From Rhynchopus sp. YZ270_cl-10 (taxonomy: Eukaryota; Euglenozoa; Diplonemea; Diplonemida; Diplonemidae), in NCBI GenBank assembly GCA_964035575.1, contig OZ037867.1:1-64000 (forward strand): a stretch of DNA of 64,000 bases, read 5' to 3'. This document shows positions 43,636 through 53,568 of the stretch, piece by piece. Within the stretch, counting starts at the first letter, position 1, and every line of letters begins with the position of its first letter. Position numbers and translations under genes: made by a program. The notes beneath the pieces were generated by a model, which made no database searches, was not told the DNA's origin, and was given only the letters and a program-made list of their open reading frames with translations.

Positions 43636-45432
43636 TCACAGCGACGCCTTGCCTGCCTGGCGAAGACACTTCGTGCCAAAGTCTGTCAGACACACCCCAC
43701 CTGCAGGTGTGTGCTGGATGAGGTTCCCCTTGAGCATTTCCTTCTGCAGGCGTTCGGCCGAGACGTCGCTGTGTGCGCTGATGTCCACCTCTGCGTTGGC
43801 TGCGAGCTGGCGCATGCAGGTCAGCTCTGCACGCGCCATGGGGTGTGCCCTGTTCTTCATCTCCGTGTACAGCACCGTGCACAGCTGCGCACCTACCGCA
43901 AGCAGTGCCGCCGCGTCCGCCTTCTGCCCACGCACATTCACCCCTGTCTTATCCTCCGTTCCAGAGTTGCGTACAAACACCCCAGCACGCTGCACACCAC
44001 CCGAGTACACCCCCATGTACAGCATGTCAGGCTCCTCCGGAAAGTCCACACGTCGCACCTCACCCAACCCCAAAAGGGCAACAGAGAGAAGCGACTCCAC
44101 CTGCTGCAATATGGCGGACCCCTTAGTAAGACGTGCCTTGTGTGTGTAGTAGACGTAAAAGGTCTTCTTGAAGCCCGCCGGGAACGGTGCTGCGACGTCC
44201 GCCACATCCTTCCCATGCACACTCACTAGGGTGTTGATCGCTGCCTTGAGGCCGTTTCCTGCATAGAAGTTGACCCGCCGTCCATCTCTGCAGAGAAGCC
44301 GCCCTGAGGTGATGCTGTGTCCAGAAGACTCGCAGGCAACAGCGAAGCTATCCTGCTGCGACAATGCCTTCTGCAGCAACCATTTGTCGCCGACCCCTGT
44401 GAGCGAGGGGGTGTACGAGAGCGTGCGTGCGGCGATGCCTGCTTCCAGGTCGGACTCCACTGTGTAGACGAACCCACGGCGGGGGGTGCGGGGGGCCAGG
44501 TGGGCGGCCATGTGGATGGCAGCCTCGTCACCACCGACCACCAGAACACTGTCGGTGCTGGGCGAGTAGAGCAGGGCGTAGAAGCGGTCGCCGTCTGCGT
44601 CGAAGACGACAGCCACCCCACGCCTCAGGTGCAGCAACTTCTGCACTGAACGGTGTGTACGAAACCCGACGTCGTCACGACTGATGCTACTGGTGCCTTC
44701 CAAGTCGGCCACGCCGCCATCCACGTTCACCTCCCCAGAGGCCACATCGCCATTGACCTCCACCACCTCGCACGTCACCAAGCCACGCAACACCTCCGCA
44801 GCCACTCCACACAACGCACCGTTCGCAGGGTCCACCACCAACGGTCCGTCCACCTCCAAACGGGGCGACTGCAGCCAAGAGTTGCACTGCGACAGATGGA
44901 AGGTGCGGAAGACCTCTGCTGCACGCTGTGTGTGGTCCTCTGTGCACCCCAAAGGAAGCGAGGCGATGTCCTCATACGATGTTGCCATGATAAGCGCGCT
45001 GAGGCGGAGGTCGTCCTCTGGCAGCAGCTTCATGCCGTGTTGTTTGAAGAGCTTGATGCCGTTTTGGGTTTTGAAGTTGTGGCTTGCAGAGATGACGACA
45101 GCAGCGGGCGCACCTATGTGGACGCAGTACATGCTGACGCTTGGTGTTGCAGCAACACCTATGGTGATCGCAGTACAGCCGGACCTGCGGATGCCACGCA
45201 CAGCTGCGCCGGTGTGGTGTCCTGCTGTGTCGCGTGGGTCCCAACCAATCACCACTGCAGGACCACCACTACCACCAGCGACGAGCCTGCAGTAGCAGTA
45301 CACATACAACTCCACAAACGTCTCCGTCAGCACCCCATGCTCCAGAAAGGCCTGCTGCGGCGTCACGCCTGCAGCAAGATCTTTCGCAAGCGCTGTCGAC
45401 GCACGAATACCGTCAGTACCCTGAAGACGCAT
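43636..45432 (-). CDS. Alpha-D-phosphohexomutase (PMM/PGM/GlmM superfamily) with a C-terminal extension
   Basis: A 598-residue enzyme of the superfamily that moves phosphate between C1 and C6 of a hexose through a phosphoserine. Seen in order: QGTDGIR at the N-terminus; active-site SASHN (Ser117); metal loop DADGDR (about 276-281); sugar-binding ESSGH (about 367); phosphate-binding RNSGTE (about 490) and NVRG. Which sugar it uses (mannose, glucose or N-acetylglucosamine) cannot be told. About 90 residues after NVRG are extra: ELTCMRQLAANAEVDISAHS followed by LKGNLIQ and GGVCLTDFG resembles a winged helix. No intron. Confidence 0.88.
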   Translation of the reverse strand: MRLQGTDGIRASTALAKDLAAGVTPQQAFLEHGVLTETFVELYVYCYCRLVAGGSGGPAVVIGWDPRDTAGHHTGAAVRGIRRSGCTAITIGVAATPSVSMYCVHIGAPAAVVISASHNFKTQNGIKLFKQHGMKLLPEDDLRLSALIMATSYEDIASLPLGCTEDHTQRAAEVFRTFHLSQCNSWLQSPRLEVDGPLVVDPANGALCGVAAEVLRGLVTCEVVEVNGDVASGEVNVDGGVADLEGTSSISRDDVGFRTHRSVQKLLHLRRGVAVVFDADGDRFYALLYSPSTDSVLVVGGDEAAIHMAAHLAPRTPRRGFVYTVESDLEAGIAARTLSYTPSLTGVGDKWLLQKALSQQDSFAVACESSGHSITSGRLLCRDGRRVNFYAGNGLKAAINTLVSVHGKDVADVAAPFPAGFKKTFYVYYTHKARLTKGSAILQQVESLLSVALLGLGEVRRVDFPEEPDMLYMGVYSGGVQRAGVFVRNSGTEDKTGVNVRGQKADAAALLAVGAQLCTVLYTEMKNRAHPMARAELTCMRQLAANAEVDISAHSDVSAERLQKEMLKGNLIQHTPAGGVCLTDFGTKCLRQAGKASL

Positions 45433-45465
45433 TGTATTTAGAAGAAAATTTGCAGCGTATTTTGC

Positions 45466-45467
45466 CT
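45466..45467 (-). promoter_or_regulatory. Probable trans-splice acceptor of the phosphohexomutase gene
   Basis: On minus, CTTTTCTTCAACTCCATTCAG ends here, 33 bases before the ATG at 45432. The gap to the XPG stop codon on the upstream side is only about 230 bp. Confidence 0.45.
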
Positions 45468-45663
45468 GAATGGAGTTGAAGAAAAGAAGAAAAGCATGCT
45501 TTTTGAAGAAAAAAATGGCTTTTTTTTTTCCTTTTCCGAATGTTCAAAGGGCTAGCGGGTGGGAAAGGGAGCAACATTCCCGCTTTATTTGAAAACCCAC
45601 CCTGTGTCCAGAACACAGTGAGGGTTGGTGTACTTCCACCGACATGGTGTTTCTTTTGCACAC

Positions 45664-48600
45664 TTAATGCTCTCGTGGGAGGAGTCTATGTCCGTCCACC
45701 TCGCCTTGCCGTATGAAGGCGACGGCGCGTGCGACTTGGAGCAGGGTGGGGGTGATGTCACGCTGCTGGGGTGCGTCTTCTGTGCCCTCCGTCGTCTTCC
45801 CTTTCCTGATGGCCCCCGCACTGGACCTGAGGTGTGGGGAGGTCTGGAGGTAGTGCTGCAGAACGGCAACGTGCTGTGCGGTGTAGCTCGCAGTCGAGAG
45901 GTGCAGCAGCGCTGCAAGCACCTGGCTTGCCGGCGACGACGGCGGCTCGACCATAGACACAACGTTGCGTGGGGGCGGCGCCTCGAAGGCCATGTCGAAC
46001 TTTGCGGTGTGCAGCATGCGCTCCAGGTCCGCCTGCTGGATGCCTAGTGTGTCCCGCCCGTACTGCGCAAGCTTCCCCCACAGAGGTTTGCTCCACTCGA
46101 AGGCAGCAGCACTCTCCTCCACGACAGGGCTGAGGTACGCACGGATCACATTCTCGTTCGGGAAGTGCGGGTCCAGCGATCGCATCTGCTTGCGCGAGTC
46201 GAGCGCCGAGAGGGCGTGGGTCTGGACACGCTCGAAGATGCTCTTCGTCTCGTCGTCCTCCCGCTTGCGCTTGCCTTTGGTACGCGGGGTGTCTTTCTCC
46301 TGCTCCTGCGAGGCTATGAAGCTGCACACCTTGCCGAGGACGAGGTTCACGTACTCTTCGTCGTCGACTGCGTCTGTGACATGTGTGCCGAGGAGGAGGT
46401 GCTGTGCGGCGTTGATGCCCACATGGCGCAGGCCCTCCGTGTAGTCGCTACCCACAAGCATGGCGAGGGCGACCAGCTGGCGCTTGCCGAGGCCCAGCTG
46501 CGTGCACAGGTCCGACGCAAGCACCTGCTTTGCCTGCGTGCTGTTGCGTGTCCCCAGCCCGCGCACAACGTTCGTGGCACCAAACAGAAACACGTCCGAG
46601 TCTTCTGTCGCCACAACGTCCACAAGACCCCTCTCAGACAGCCACCCCAGCTGCGAGTCTGCCTCCCCCGGGCTTGTCAGGTACGGCAGCCCAAAGAGGT
46701 CGAGCAGGGCACACATCTCGCCCACCATGTCCTCCGCCACGTTCGCACCCACACGCCGCAGTGCATCATGCTTTTCATTGTGCAGCACCATCGCCTCCTG
46801 CAGGGTTAAGTACTTCTGCCGCTTCTCCTCAAGGCCTGGTGACGCGCTCTCGCCTCCCACTTCTGCTGCACCTTGTGGTGGAGCCGGGGGCTCCTGTGGG
46901 TTGAGGCCAGGTGGTGCTCCTTCGCTGTGTGGCAAGGCTGGCTCCGGTTGTGCAGGAGGTGATTTCGCAGTGTCAATGCTGTCCACGTTTGAACTGGGCA
47001 CGACTTTGGTGTGCACAACGCTTGCTGTAGGCTCTGCAGGTGCTGATGCGGGAGAAGAGGGTGCTGGGGGCACTGCTGGTATCACTGCTGTCGTGGTGGC
47101 TGTCGCTGCGGCACCCCACTCATCGAGGGACTCCCACTCTTCACTCGAGGTGTCGTCATTGTGTACAGGGGCCGTGTGTGGGTCCTGCACGACACGAGGT
47201 GCATCGGGCAGGGGACTGGCTGCGTCAGCTGCAAAGAAGCCACCACCCTCTTCGGACATTCGACCACCACCAATGGCAGGCAACGCATGCGTTTGAAACG
47301 TGCCCCCCACGTCCTCTTCGTCCACCTCCTCACCCACGCGTTCGGCTGGCAGTTTCTCCAAGGGACACAATGCAGGGTGCACGTCACCAGGCTCAACGGG
47401 TCTGACTTCTGACGCAACGGTCGTGTCGGCGAAGAACCCACCACCATCGTCACCACCACCTTCAGACACAACACCCTCCCCCTCCATCATATCCTCCGTG
47501 AAGAAGCCGCCCCCACCCCCCTCGGGTGCCTCACTCTCCTCTACGAAGAACCCACCGCAGTCCATTTCCACGTCGACGTCTGCTTGCGGCGTTTCGGTAG
47601 GTGCAGGGGTGCGTGGTGTCGGCTCCTGGGCGTCCACTGCAGCAACGAAGAACCCACCCTCGCCACCTACTGCCTCTGTGTGGGCTGCACGGGGAGGGGT
47701 GTGTGTCGTCTCCTCGACGTCCATCGCATCTGCAGCAAGGAAGCCGCCGCCACCTTCCTCACCCATCTCACTCAGATCTGCCTGCGGATGGACTGTCGTG
47801 GTAACCACACTACCACCGCCACCCTCACCCTCACCCTCACCCACCTGCGCTGTTCTGGGCTTCTGCTGCGGAGGGACGCCCTCTTCACCCACACCACTAT
47901 CCTCGCACCCCTCAAGACTCATGAGGAGAGCTGCCTGCAGGTCGTCGTCGTCTATGTCGGAGTCCTCGGCTGTTTCGTCTGTCTGCTTGGGTGGCGTGGC
48001 ATCTGCACCCTGCTCACTACGCTGCGGATGCGTCGCAGGAAGGGTGTTGCCGCCACGTCTGGGCCCCAGGTAGAAGTAGCGGTCCTCTTCGCCACGGATG
48101 CGACGCAGCTTTGCAACATCGACGCCGTCCTGCGGGTTCAGGTCTGTGGCAGACTCGACGAGACGCTTCTTGAAGGACTCACCTACAGCCTCTCTGAGCG
48201 ACGTTGCCTTGACACGCAGCTGTGTGTGTGCGAGGAACGCCGCCATCTGCGTGGATGAGAAGCTCTCTGGTGTGTCCTCTGCCCCTTGCAGCACTGCCTT
48301 CGACCGCGCCATGCGGTCTTCCTGCACCTCTTGGTGTGCGGACCGCAGGATCTTCCGCTGTGTCTTGTACGGCAGCTGCGTGACAACACCGATGTCGATG
48401 GACGACACGGCCACGTCCATGTCACCGAAGGAGGCCGCACTCTCCACATCAGACGCTTCAGAGGAGGACGACCCTGCGTCGCCGTCCTCCATGCCCGCCA
48501 GCAGCACACCGTCGTTCACAGCACGCATCTTCGCCACTGCCTGGCGTGCGCAGGCGAACCCAACCAGACGGCGCTTCCTTCGGCTCTCCAGCAGCCTCCT

Positions 48601-48867
48601 CTTCACAGCAGGCGCACGCCCATCAAACACAAACACAGGCCGCGCACCCATCTCCAACAACCGCAAAATCCTCCTGTAAATAACGAGCATATGCACATCC
48701 TCAAGGTTCCGACTCCCCCCCTTTGCATTCTGCCTGGCCCGCACACCACGTGCCGCCTGCTGGATCCACACACTCGCATCAATCGCAACACGTTTCCCGC
48801 GTAGTGCCCCTGCATCCAACGGTGTCTGACATGCAGACAGAAGCGACCACAGGTTGTTAACACCCAT
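45664..48867 (-). CDS. RAD2: XPG/RAD2 structure-specific endonuclease (nucleotide excision repair)
   Basis: 1,067 residues (human XPG has 1,186). The XPG-N domain starts at the ATG: MGVNNLWSLL, Asp30 in IDASVWIQQ, Asp82 in FVFDGRAP. After a long acidic spacer, XPG-I follows with PGEADSQLGWL and ATEDSDVFLFG, then the helix-hairpin region LAMLVGSDYTEGLRHVG. This N / long spacer / I layout is that of XPG, unlike FEN1 or EXO1, so it should cut 3' of the lesion as part of TFIIH-linked repair. The usual E-A-E metal pair in the I domain reads E-A-D here. The spacer (about residues 370-550) carries six repeats of the form acidic-GGGFF. C-terminal KRKR after 850 is a likely nuclear signal. No intron. 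Confidence 0.9.
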   Translation of the reverse strand: MGVNNLWSLLSACQTPLDAGALRGKRVAIDASVWIQQAARGVRARQNAKGGSRNLEDVHMLVIYRRILRLLEMGARPVFVFDGRAPAVKRRLLESRRKRRLVGFACARQAVAKMRAVNDGVLLAGMEDGDAGSSSSEASDVESAASFGDMDVAVSSIDIGVVTQLPYKTQRKILRSAHQEVQEDRMARSKAVLQGAEDTPESFSSTQMAAFLAHTQLRVKATSLREAVGESFKKRLVESATDLNPQDGVDVAKLRRIRGEEDRYFYLGPRRGGNTLPATHPQRSEQGADATPPKQTDETAEDSDIDDDDLQAALLMSLEGCEDSGVGEEGVPPQQKPRTAQVGEGEGEGGGGSVVTTTVHPQADLSEMGEEGGGGFLAADAMDVEETTHTPPRAAHTEAVGGEGGFFVAAVDAQEPTPRTPAPTETPQADVDVEMDCGGFFVEESEAPEGGGGGFFTEDMMEGEGVVSEGGGDDGGGFFADTTVASEVRPVEPGDVHPALCPLEKLPAERVGEEVDEEDVGGTFQTHALPAIGGGRMSEEGGGFFAADAASPLPDAPRVVQDPHTAPVHNDDTSSEEWESLDEWGAAATATTTAVIPAVPPAPSSPASAPAEPTASVVHTKVVPSSNVDSIDTAKSPPAQPEPALPHSEGAPPGLNPQEPPAPPQGAAEVGGESASPGLEEKRQKYLTLQEAMVLHNEKHDALRRVGANVAEDMVGEMCALLDLFGLPYLTSPGEADSQLGWLSERGLVDVVATEDSDVFLFGATNVVRGLGTRNSTQAKQVLASDLCTQLGLGKRQLVALAMLVGSDYTEGLRHVGINAAQHLLLGTHVTDAVDDEEYVNLVLGKVCSFIASQEQEKDTPRTKGKRKREDDETKSIFERVQTHALSALDSRKQMRSLDPHFPNENVIRAYLSPVVEESAAAFEWSKPLWGKLAQYGRDTLGIQQADLERMLHTAKFDMAFEAPPPRNVVSMVEPPSSPASQVLAALLHLSTASYTAQHVAVLQHYLQTSPHLRSSAGAIRKGKTTEGTEDAPQQRDITPTLLQVARAVAFIRQGEVDGHRLLPREH

Positions 48868-49839
48868 GGTGAAAGGTGTGGAAGAGGATCCTAAGCTTCG
48901 AGCTGGTCACCTTTGTGTAGGGGGGAGGGGGCTAGATGGTGCTGAGGATGAGAGGGGTATGGGTATGGGTATGGTATGTAGAGAGAGAGAGAGAGGGGTG
49001 ACGTTCTTTTACTTTTTCGTTAACTAGCCTACGGTTGTTGTCGTTTGGGCTTCGTCCGATTAGTGCCGTTTGTTTTTCCAAGTGTTTCCATCCGGAAACC
49101 CCGTCCCATCCTTTTATACGTTGTAGAGGGGGTCTGAATGACCCCAGTGTGTTTCAACAATAATATTTTGAATATATTCCAAAAAAAAATTATCACGCAG
49201 CCACGTTTGGACAAAGAAACCCAAAGACGAAAAGGGGGTTTTGGGGGGGGGGGGGGGGGGGAAGAGTTTAATTCTTGAACACATCCCCACACTCAGTCAC
49301 ACACTGAATTCCCTAGGATGTGGCCTCCTTGGGGGGATATGGCGTCCACGTAGCATCACTTAAGCAGCGCCTGCATGATATCCCGCGACGGTAGGGAAAT
49401 GGCCAAAAACACTGTTTTGACACAACAGGGAAAACATGGGGGAGGGGCACGTATCAGAAACAAGAGAAGGTGCCGAACTAAAGCCGTAAAAGGCTTAGTA
49501 CACCCGCCTTAACCTTGTAATATTTGGAACAGTGTGGTTGGGTTTGTTGTCGGAACACAACCATTATCTCAGTGCGGACAGGCTCCTGTGGTGGAGGGGG
49601 TGGAGTCACTTTTTCGCGAGATCTGAGCTTTACGCAATATCTTTGTTTTTCAAAGAAATAAAGATAAAGTACCGCTCAATGATCTGTCATGAGAAAACTT
49701 AAAAATAGTACCCCACGTATGTGGGTCAGGGTCAGGGATGGGGAGAACAAATAAGTAGCTTTACGAAGGTCATCGATACACTTTTTTATTTTTTTTTTTT
49801 TTTTTACAATCACCTCGCGCAGGGTCCTAGCTTGGTTTT
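48868..49839. other. Intergenic region upstream of the XPG gene
   Basis: No gene. It holds a short GGTATG repeat (about 48956-48978), a GA run (48982-48996), a 20-base G run with flanking G blocks (about 49230-49261) and a T run (about 49785-49806). Promoter elements were not recognised. Confidence 0.6.
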
Positions 49840-50290
49840 GGAAAAAAATGCCAAATCTGGGTCAGAATTTTTTTTTTTGGGTCAGCAGAGGTTTTGGGCC
49901 TTGGGGGGCTTGTCTTGGCTTTTTTGGGTTTTCCGAGCTCTACCCTCACTGTGGTGGGGTCATTTCAGAAAAATGGACAAGTTCTTGACTGATACAAATT
50001 TTGGCCACTACGACTAGTGAGTTGCTCACAACGTTAAGTGGAACGCTACTATAACCATAAAAATCACTCCCCGTTCATAGATCACCCAACACAAAATATA
50101 TAAAATGGCGCCGCAGGCGAAAAAAATTAGGGTACGGTGTAAAAATGTAGCTTTTTACACCACAGAGTCACTCTACGAACCCTTTTTTGCGGAGCAAAAA
50201 AGGAAAAATGGCGCCGCAGGCAAAAAAAATTGGGTCCAGCCCTGGACGGTGCCGGATTTTTTTGTCGATATTTTTTTTCTTACCCCAGAA
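49840..50290 (+). repeat. Dispersed repeat family GCC, copy 1
   Basis: About 450 bp matching 63340-63790 in the same orientation: GGGTTTTCCGAGCTCTACCC, CAAGTTCTTGACTGATACA, then a box bounded by two GGCGCCGCAGGC motifs about 110 bp apart. Between them lies the small inverted repeat CCTTTTTTGC...GCAAAAAAGG. No reading frame. Confidence 0.75.
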
Positions 50291-50705
50291 AAGGTGGTGG
50301 GCCCCCCCAAAGAGGGGAAAAAATCAGAATTTCCCAATTTCCAAATTAATTAATTCCCCTTTTTTTTTTTTTTCGTGGGTCGCGACCCAGGCACTTGGGT
50401 CAGCTTGACCCACTGACCCAGGCAAGCTAGGACTCTGACCTCGCGAGTAGGCTTACACAGACAGCACATTTTTGCTTTTTGAAATCTTGGCTGTATTAGT
50501 GTAGACACCCGATGAACTCCACTCGCAAACCCGAACTATAGTTTTTTTTTTTGCTTTTTTTTGTTTTTTTCAGCAAAGGAAACCGTTGTATACTTTCTGA
50601 GGGATGGTACCGAAGCATGCGAAAAAACACGCTCACGTCACCTCAATAAAACTCGCTTGAGACGTGCAGGCTGGTTCCCGTCTCCTGCATGTGACACGAC
50701 GCTCT
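50291..50705. other. Intergenic region downstream of the ankyrin/DUF4246-like gene
   Basis: About 415 bp, T-rich, with GGGTCGCGACCCAGG and nearby GGGTCA repeats near 50375-50420. No gene. Confidence 0.55.
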
Positions 50706-53186
50706 TCAAACAAAGCAAATGGGTGCAGAGTTTGGATTGCCATGCCTTTGTGAAGACCATCCGAGCACACCTCTACGGCGTCCGTTGGGGCTATGCATCT
50801 CCCGTGAATTGCGCAACGCATCTTCACGCGCAGTCCACTGCGATTGGTCGGGGAAGGTGTCTGTGTTGGTGTGAGGTGTGTTCGGGTCGTTCACGAATAG
50901 GTAAAGAAGAGTGATGCGGCCTGGCTTGCTTGTGTCTTTCAAGTGGACAGGGGAGAACGTGTGGTATGTGTGACGATCCCACACTGCCAATAGCCCGGGC
51001 GACAAGCCCAACTCCCCGCTGATTCGTGCCGTGGGGCCGTAGCCAAACCCCAATGACTCGAAGACTTTATGGTTATTCGCGCCCTTGTTGGTCCACGCTG
51101 CTGGGTAAGCCTCGAAGAACGTTGCAGAAGGGGTAGTCACGTTCTCCGCAGACACCACCAACATCGCTGTCGCTACTACGTGCGGCCCACCCCACGTGAA
51201 CCTGTCGTTCACATCAGGCCCAAAGAAGGTCGGGTGCTCCTCGGTCAGGTTCACGTCAGTAGCCTGCCACGACACAGAGACGCCGTCCTTGATCTGGCTG
51301 CCCAGTGTCTCCTTCGCTGCGCGGTGCGCCTCCATGCGCTTCCTCTGCCGCATCACTTCGTGCAGGTCGGGAACTACGGTGGTCCTTATGATAGGCATCA
51401 TTGTGTGGTACGCACGCAGGAAGGCTTCCTTCAGGGACGCTTCGTCCATTTTGTGTGTTTTCTTCAGAAGCTGGACGAGAACTGAGGTTGGTGTCTGCTC
51501 GACCTCCACAACGATGGGTTTGGGTTTGTGGGTTTCAAGCAGCTTCTGGCACTTCTTTGCAGCGGCAGCAGAGGTGCATGCCTTGGCATCGTCAAGCGGT
51601 GTGTCGCCGTGTTTGTTGGTGGCAGCCACACTCGCGCCTGCGTTCAGGAGCAGCTCCACGAGGGCATGGTGCCCGGCGTACGCAGCACCGTGCAGAGGAG
51701 ACGACCCTGCGCCTGCAGATGTGTTCGCAACGTTCGGGTCGGCACCCACCTCCTCCAGAAGCCACCTCGCCACGTCGTCGTGCCCGAAACGGCACGCCGT
51801 GTACAGAAGCGTCGTCCCGCGCTCAGCGTGCGCGTAGTTCACGGTGCTCGCACACACCCAGGTGCTCGCCCTAAGCGCATCAAGGTTGCCTGCAAAACAC
51901 ATTTCCCAAGGGGTGCCTGAGCTCGCATCTACTTTGTACTTCTTCTTCGGTGGTGCGTCCTCGTCCTCCTCATCCTCGCCCTTCTTCTTCTTCTTCTTCA
52001 CCTTCTTCGGCGACGTTTTGTATTGCACTGCAGGTTCCGCCTCATCCTCCACATCCTCGTCTTCCTTCGCCTCGCAAGGAGGAGGCAGCTCTGCACCAAG
52101 ACATGCTGCAACACGCGTCGGCGTGATGTACGGAATCTTATATGCGTTTCCCTTTTTGGTCTTTTTTGCAGTTGTTTTATCCGGTTTTCCTTTGACCCTT
52201 GCTGTGCTGAAGAGACCACGCACGCTGTCGATGGTGAGACGCGCGTCAGAGAACGCGAGGCTGGCGTGCTTCTGGAATTCGTCGGAGCTGACGTCGTGCA
52301 GATCTGCTACAGCTGTTGCAAAATTTGATGTGCAGTGCGAGATGCCCTGTGCCACGTGCAGATGCTGGTCTGGGTCATCCACGTGCCCCACTAGCTGCAG
52401 ATTCATCATGCCGGGTGTCAAACCACTAGCAGCCACTGCCGCTGCAGCGCTCGCAACCTCCGCCTCATCAGCCTCTGTGAGCGTCACCTCTGCAGTACCC
52501 CCCGCACCACCGTCGTCCGCAGGGCTGCTGTAGCACGCCCTGCTCTGCAGCAGCGGGTACGCCGCCGCAAGCACCCCACGCGCTGCCACGTCAAAGGCCG
52601 CACACCCCGCTGGCCCACACAGCTGCACACCATTGACGTACGATCTTGGCGTGAACACCCCCGCTGCTTCCTCATACACCGTGGGCACCGGAGTGGGAAG
52701 GTTGCACTCATAATTTCCGCCGTAGGGCTGCACCTCCTCACGTAAGGAGTAGAGGTGAGGATCGATGATGTGATGAAGTGTTTCATAGGTGTCAAGGTTT
52801 TTGGCGGCTCTGGGTGCGGCAGGGGTGTTGGCACGCACTGTGGACAGCGCTGCGTGCACTTCTGTGAGGAGCGTGCCTGGGAGAGTCGTGGTGGCAATGC
52901 TGGGAAGTGTCTGTGGGTGTGGCGACGTGCCTGACGCGATGTGTGCAGCCTCCACACCCATCTGCGCAAGCACCTCCTCCAGCAGCACTGCCCCGTCTAC
53001 CTTATACACAACCTCCTCTGCCTCCACCCTTCCCAGGACCTCCTCCTTCTCAGCCGCATCCAGCTCAACGGTCTTCTCCCACCACCGCGGCCGCTTCTTC
53101 AGCTTCCTCAGAAGCCCTGCCCGCAGCTCCCGATGATCGGGCGTGTCTCTCTCAGTCCCCGGTACAGTGCCTGCCGCATCTGCCAT
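50706..53186 (-). CDS. DUF4246-like protein split by ankyrin repeats
   Basis: 826 residues from the ATG that follows the acceptor AG at 53204. The N-terminus (RPRWWEKTVELD) and IIDPHLYSLR with YVNGVQL recall the fungal DUF4246 family. So does the C-terminal part (about 615-775): VSWQATDVNLTEEHPTF, ATAMLVVSAENVT and HTFSPVHLKDTSKPGRITLL with VNDP. Between them lie an acidic and Lys-rich linker (about 365-415) and about three ankyrin repeats (430-545; TLLYTACRFGHDDVARWLLE, PLHGAAYAGHHALVELLLNA, GDTPLDDAKA). DUF4246 is thought to have a 2-oxoglutarate-oxygenase-like fold. The WHxE-type metal ligands usual there are not clear, so activity is uncertain. Family call from memory of motifs. Confidence 0.6.
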   Translation of the reverse strand: MADAAGTVPGTERDTPDHRELRAGLLRKLKKRPRWWEKTVELDAAEKEEVLGRVEAEEVVYKVDGAVLLEEVLAQMGVEAAHIASGTSPHPQTLPSIATTTLPGTLLTEVHAALSTVRANTPAAPRAAKNLDTYETLHHIIDPHLYSLREEVQPYGGNYECNLPTPVPTVYEEAAGVFTPRSYVNGVQLCGPAGCAAFDVAARGVLAAAYPLLQSRACYSSPADDGGAGGTAEVTLTEADEAEVASAAAAVAASGLTPGMMNLQLVGHVDDPDQHLHVAQGISHCTSNFATAVADLHDVSSDEFQKHASLAFSDARLTIDSVRGLFSTARVKGKPDKTTAKKTKKGNAYKIPYITPTRVAACLGAELPPPCEAKEDEDVEDEAEPAVQYKTSPKKVKKKKKKGEDEEDEDAPPKKKYKVDASSGTPWEMCFAGNLDALRASTWVCASTVNYAHAERGTTLLYTACRFGHDDVARWLLEEVGADPNVANTSAGAGSSPLHGAAYAGHHALVELLLNAGASVAATNKHGDTPLDDAKACTSAAAAKKCQKLLETHKPKPIVVEVEQTPTSVLVQLLKKTHKMDEASLKEAFLRAYHTMMPIIRTTVVPDLHEVMRQRKRMEAHRAAKETLGSQIKDGVSVSWQATDVNLTEEHPTFFGPDVNDRFTWGGPHVVATAMLVVSAENVTTPSATFFEAYPAAWTNKGANNHKVFESLGFGYGPTARISGELGLSPGLLAVWDRHTYHTFSPVHLKDTSKPGRITLLYLFVNDPNTPHTNTDTFPDQSQWTAREDALRNSREMHSPNGRRRGVLGWSSQRHGNPNSAPICFV

Positions 53187-53568
53187 TTGTTCGTGCGTGT
53201 ATTCTGTTGCGTTGAGACAATGGGTGGGTGTGAGAGAAAGAAGGGGTGTGAGCAGGGTTGTCACGGCAAAGGGGTAATAAAGCACGTACGTATTGAAGCC
53301 CAAAGGCGGGTGGGAAAACCGAAAAAGAAGGGAAAACAAAAGAAAAGTTCATAAGATGACCCCCGATCGAAGCCTCTCGTGCTTGGTCACCTGATAAAAT
53401 GACAGGGGAACGCAAAGGGCTTTTTTCAAGCAGGAAATCGCTGTACCACAAAGACAATGGCAAAGAAAACAGGAAATCTTGTGCACCATGGTAGGCTAGA
53501 TAGTGCGGTCCTGTCTTGTATGTTTTAGACAGGGAGGGCTCACTCACCGCCACGACACACGACCTACA
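53187..53568. other. Intergenic region between the EF-2 and DUF4246-like genes
   Basis: About 380 bp, containing the leader of the DUF4246-like gene and the 3' flank of EF-2. No gene. The frame continues open upstream of the chosen ATG (to 53339) but that extension has no known domain and lies across the acceptor AG. Confidence 0.55.
53204..53205 (-). promoter_or_regulatory. Probable trans-splice acceptor of the DUF4246-like gene
   Basis: On minus, a C/T-rich tract ends TTGTCTCAACGCAACAG here, 17 bases before the ATG. It decides the start at MADAAG instead of the upstream ATG at 53339. Confidence 0.5.

Noticed and set aside
47300-48073. Frames antisense to the XPG acidic spacer
   Set aside because: They mirror the repeated GGGFF coding sequence and have no family likeness.
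48956-48978. GGTATG repeat as a telomere-like sequence
   Set aside because: Only about three copies, inside an ordinary intergenic region.
53187-53339. Upstream ATG extension of the DUF4246-like protein
   Set aside because: It crosses the pyrimidine-AG acceptor and encodes low-conservation hydrophobic sequence.
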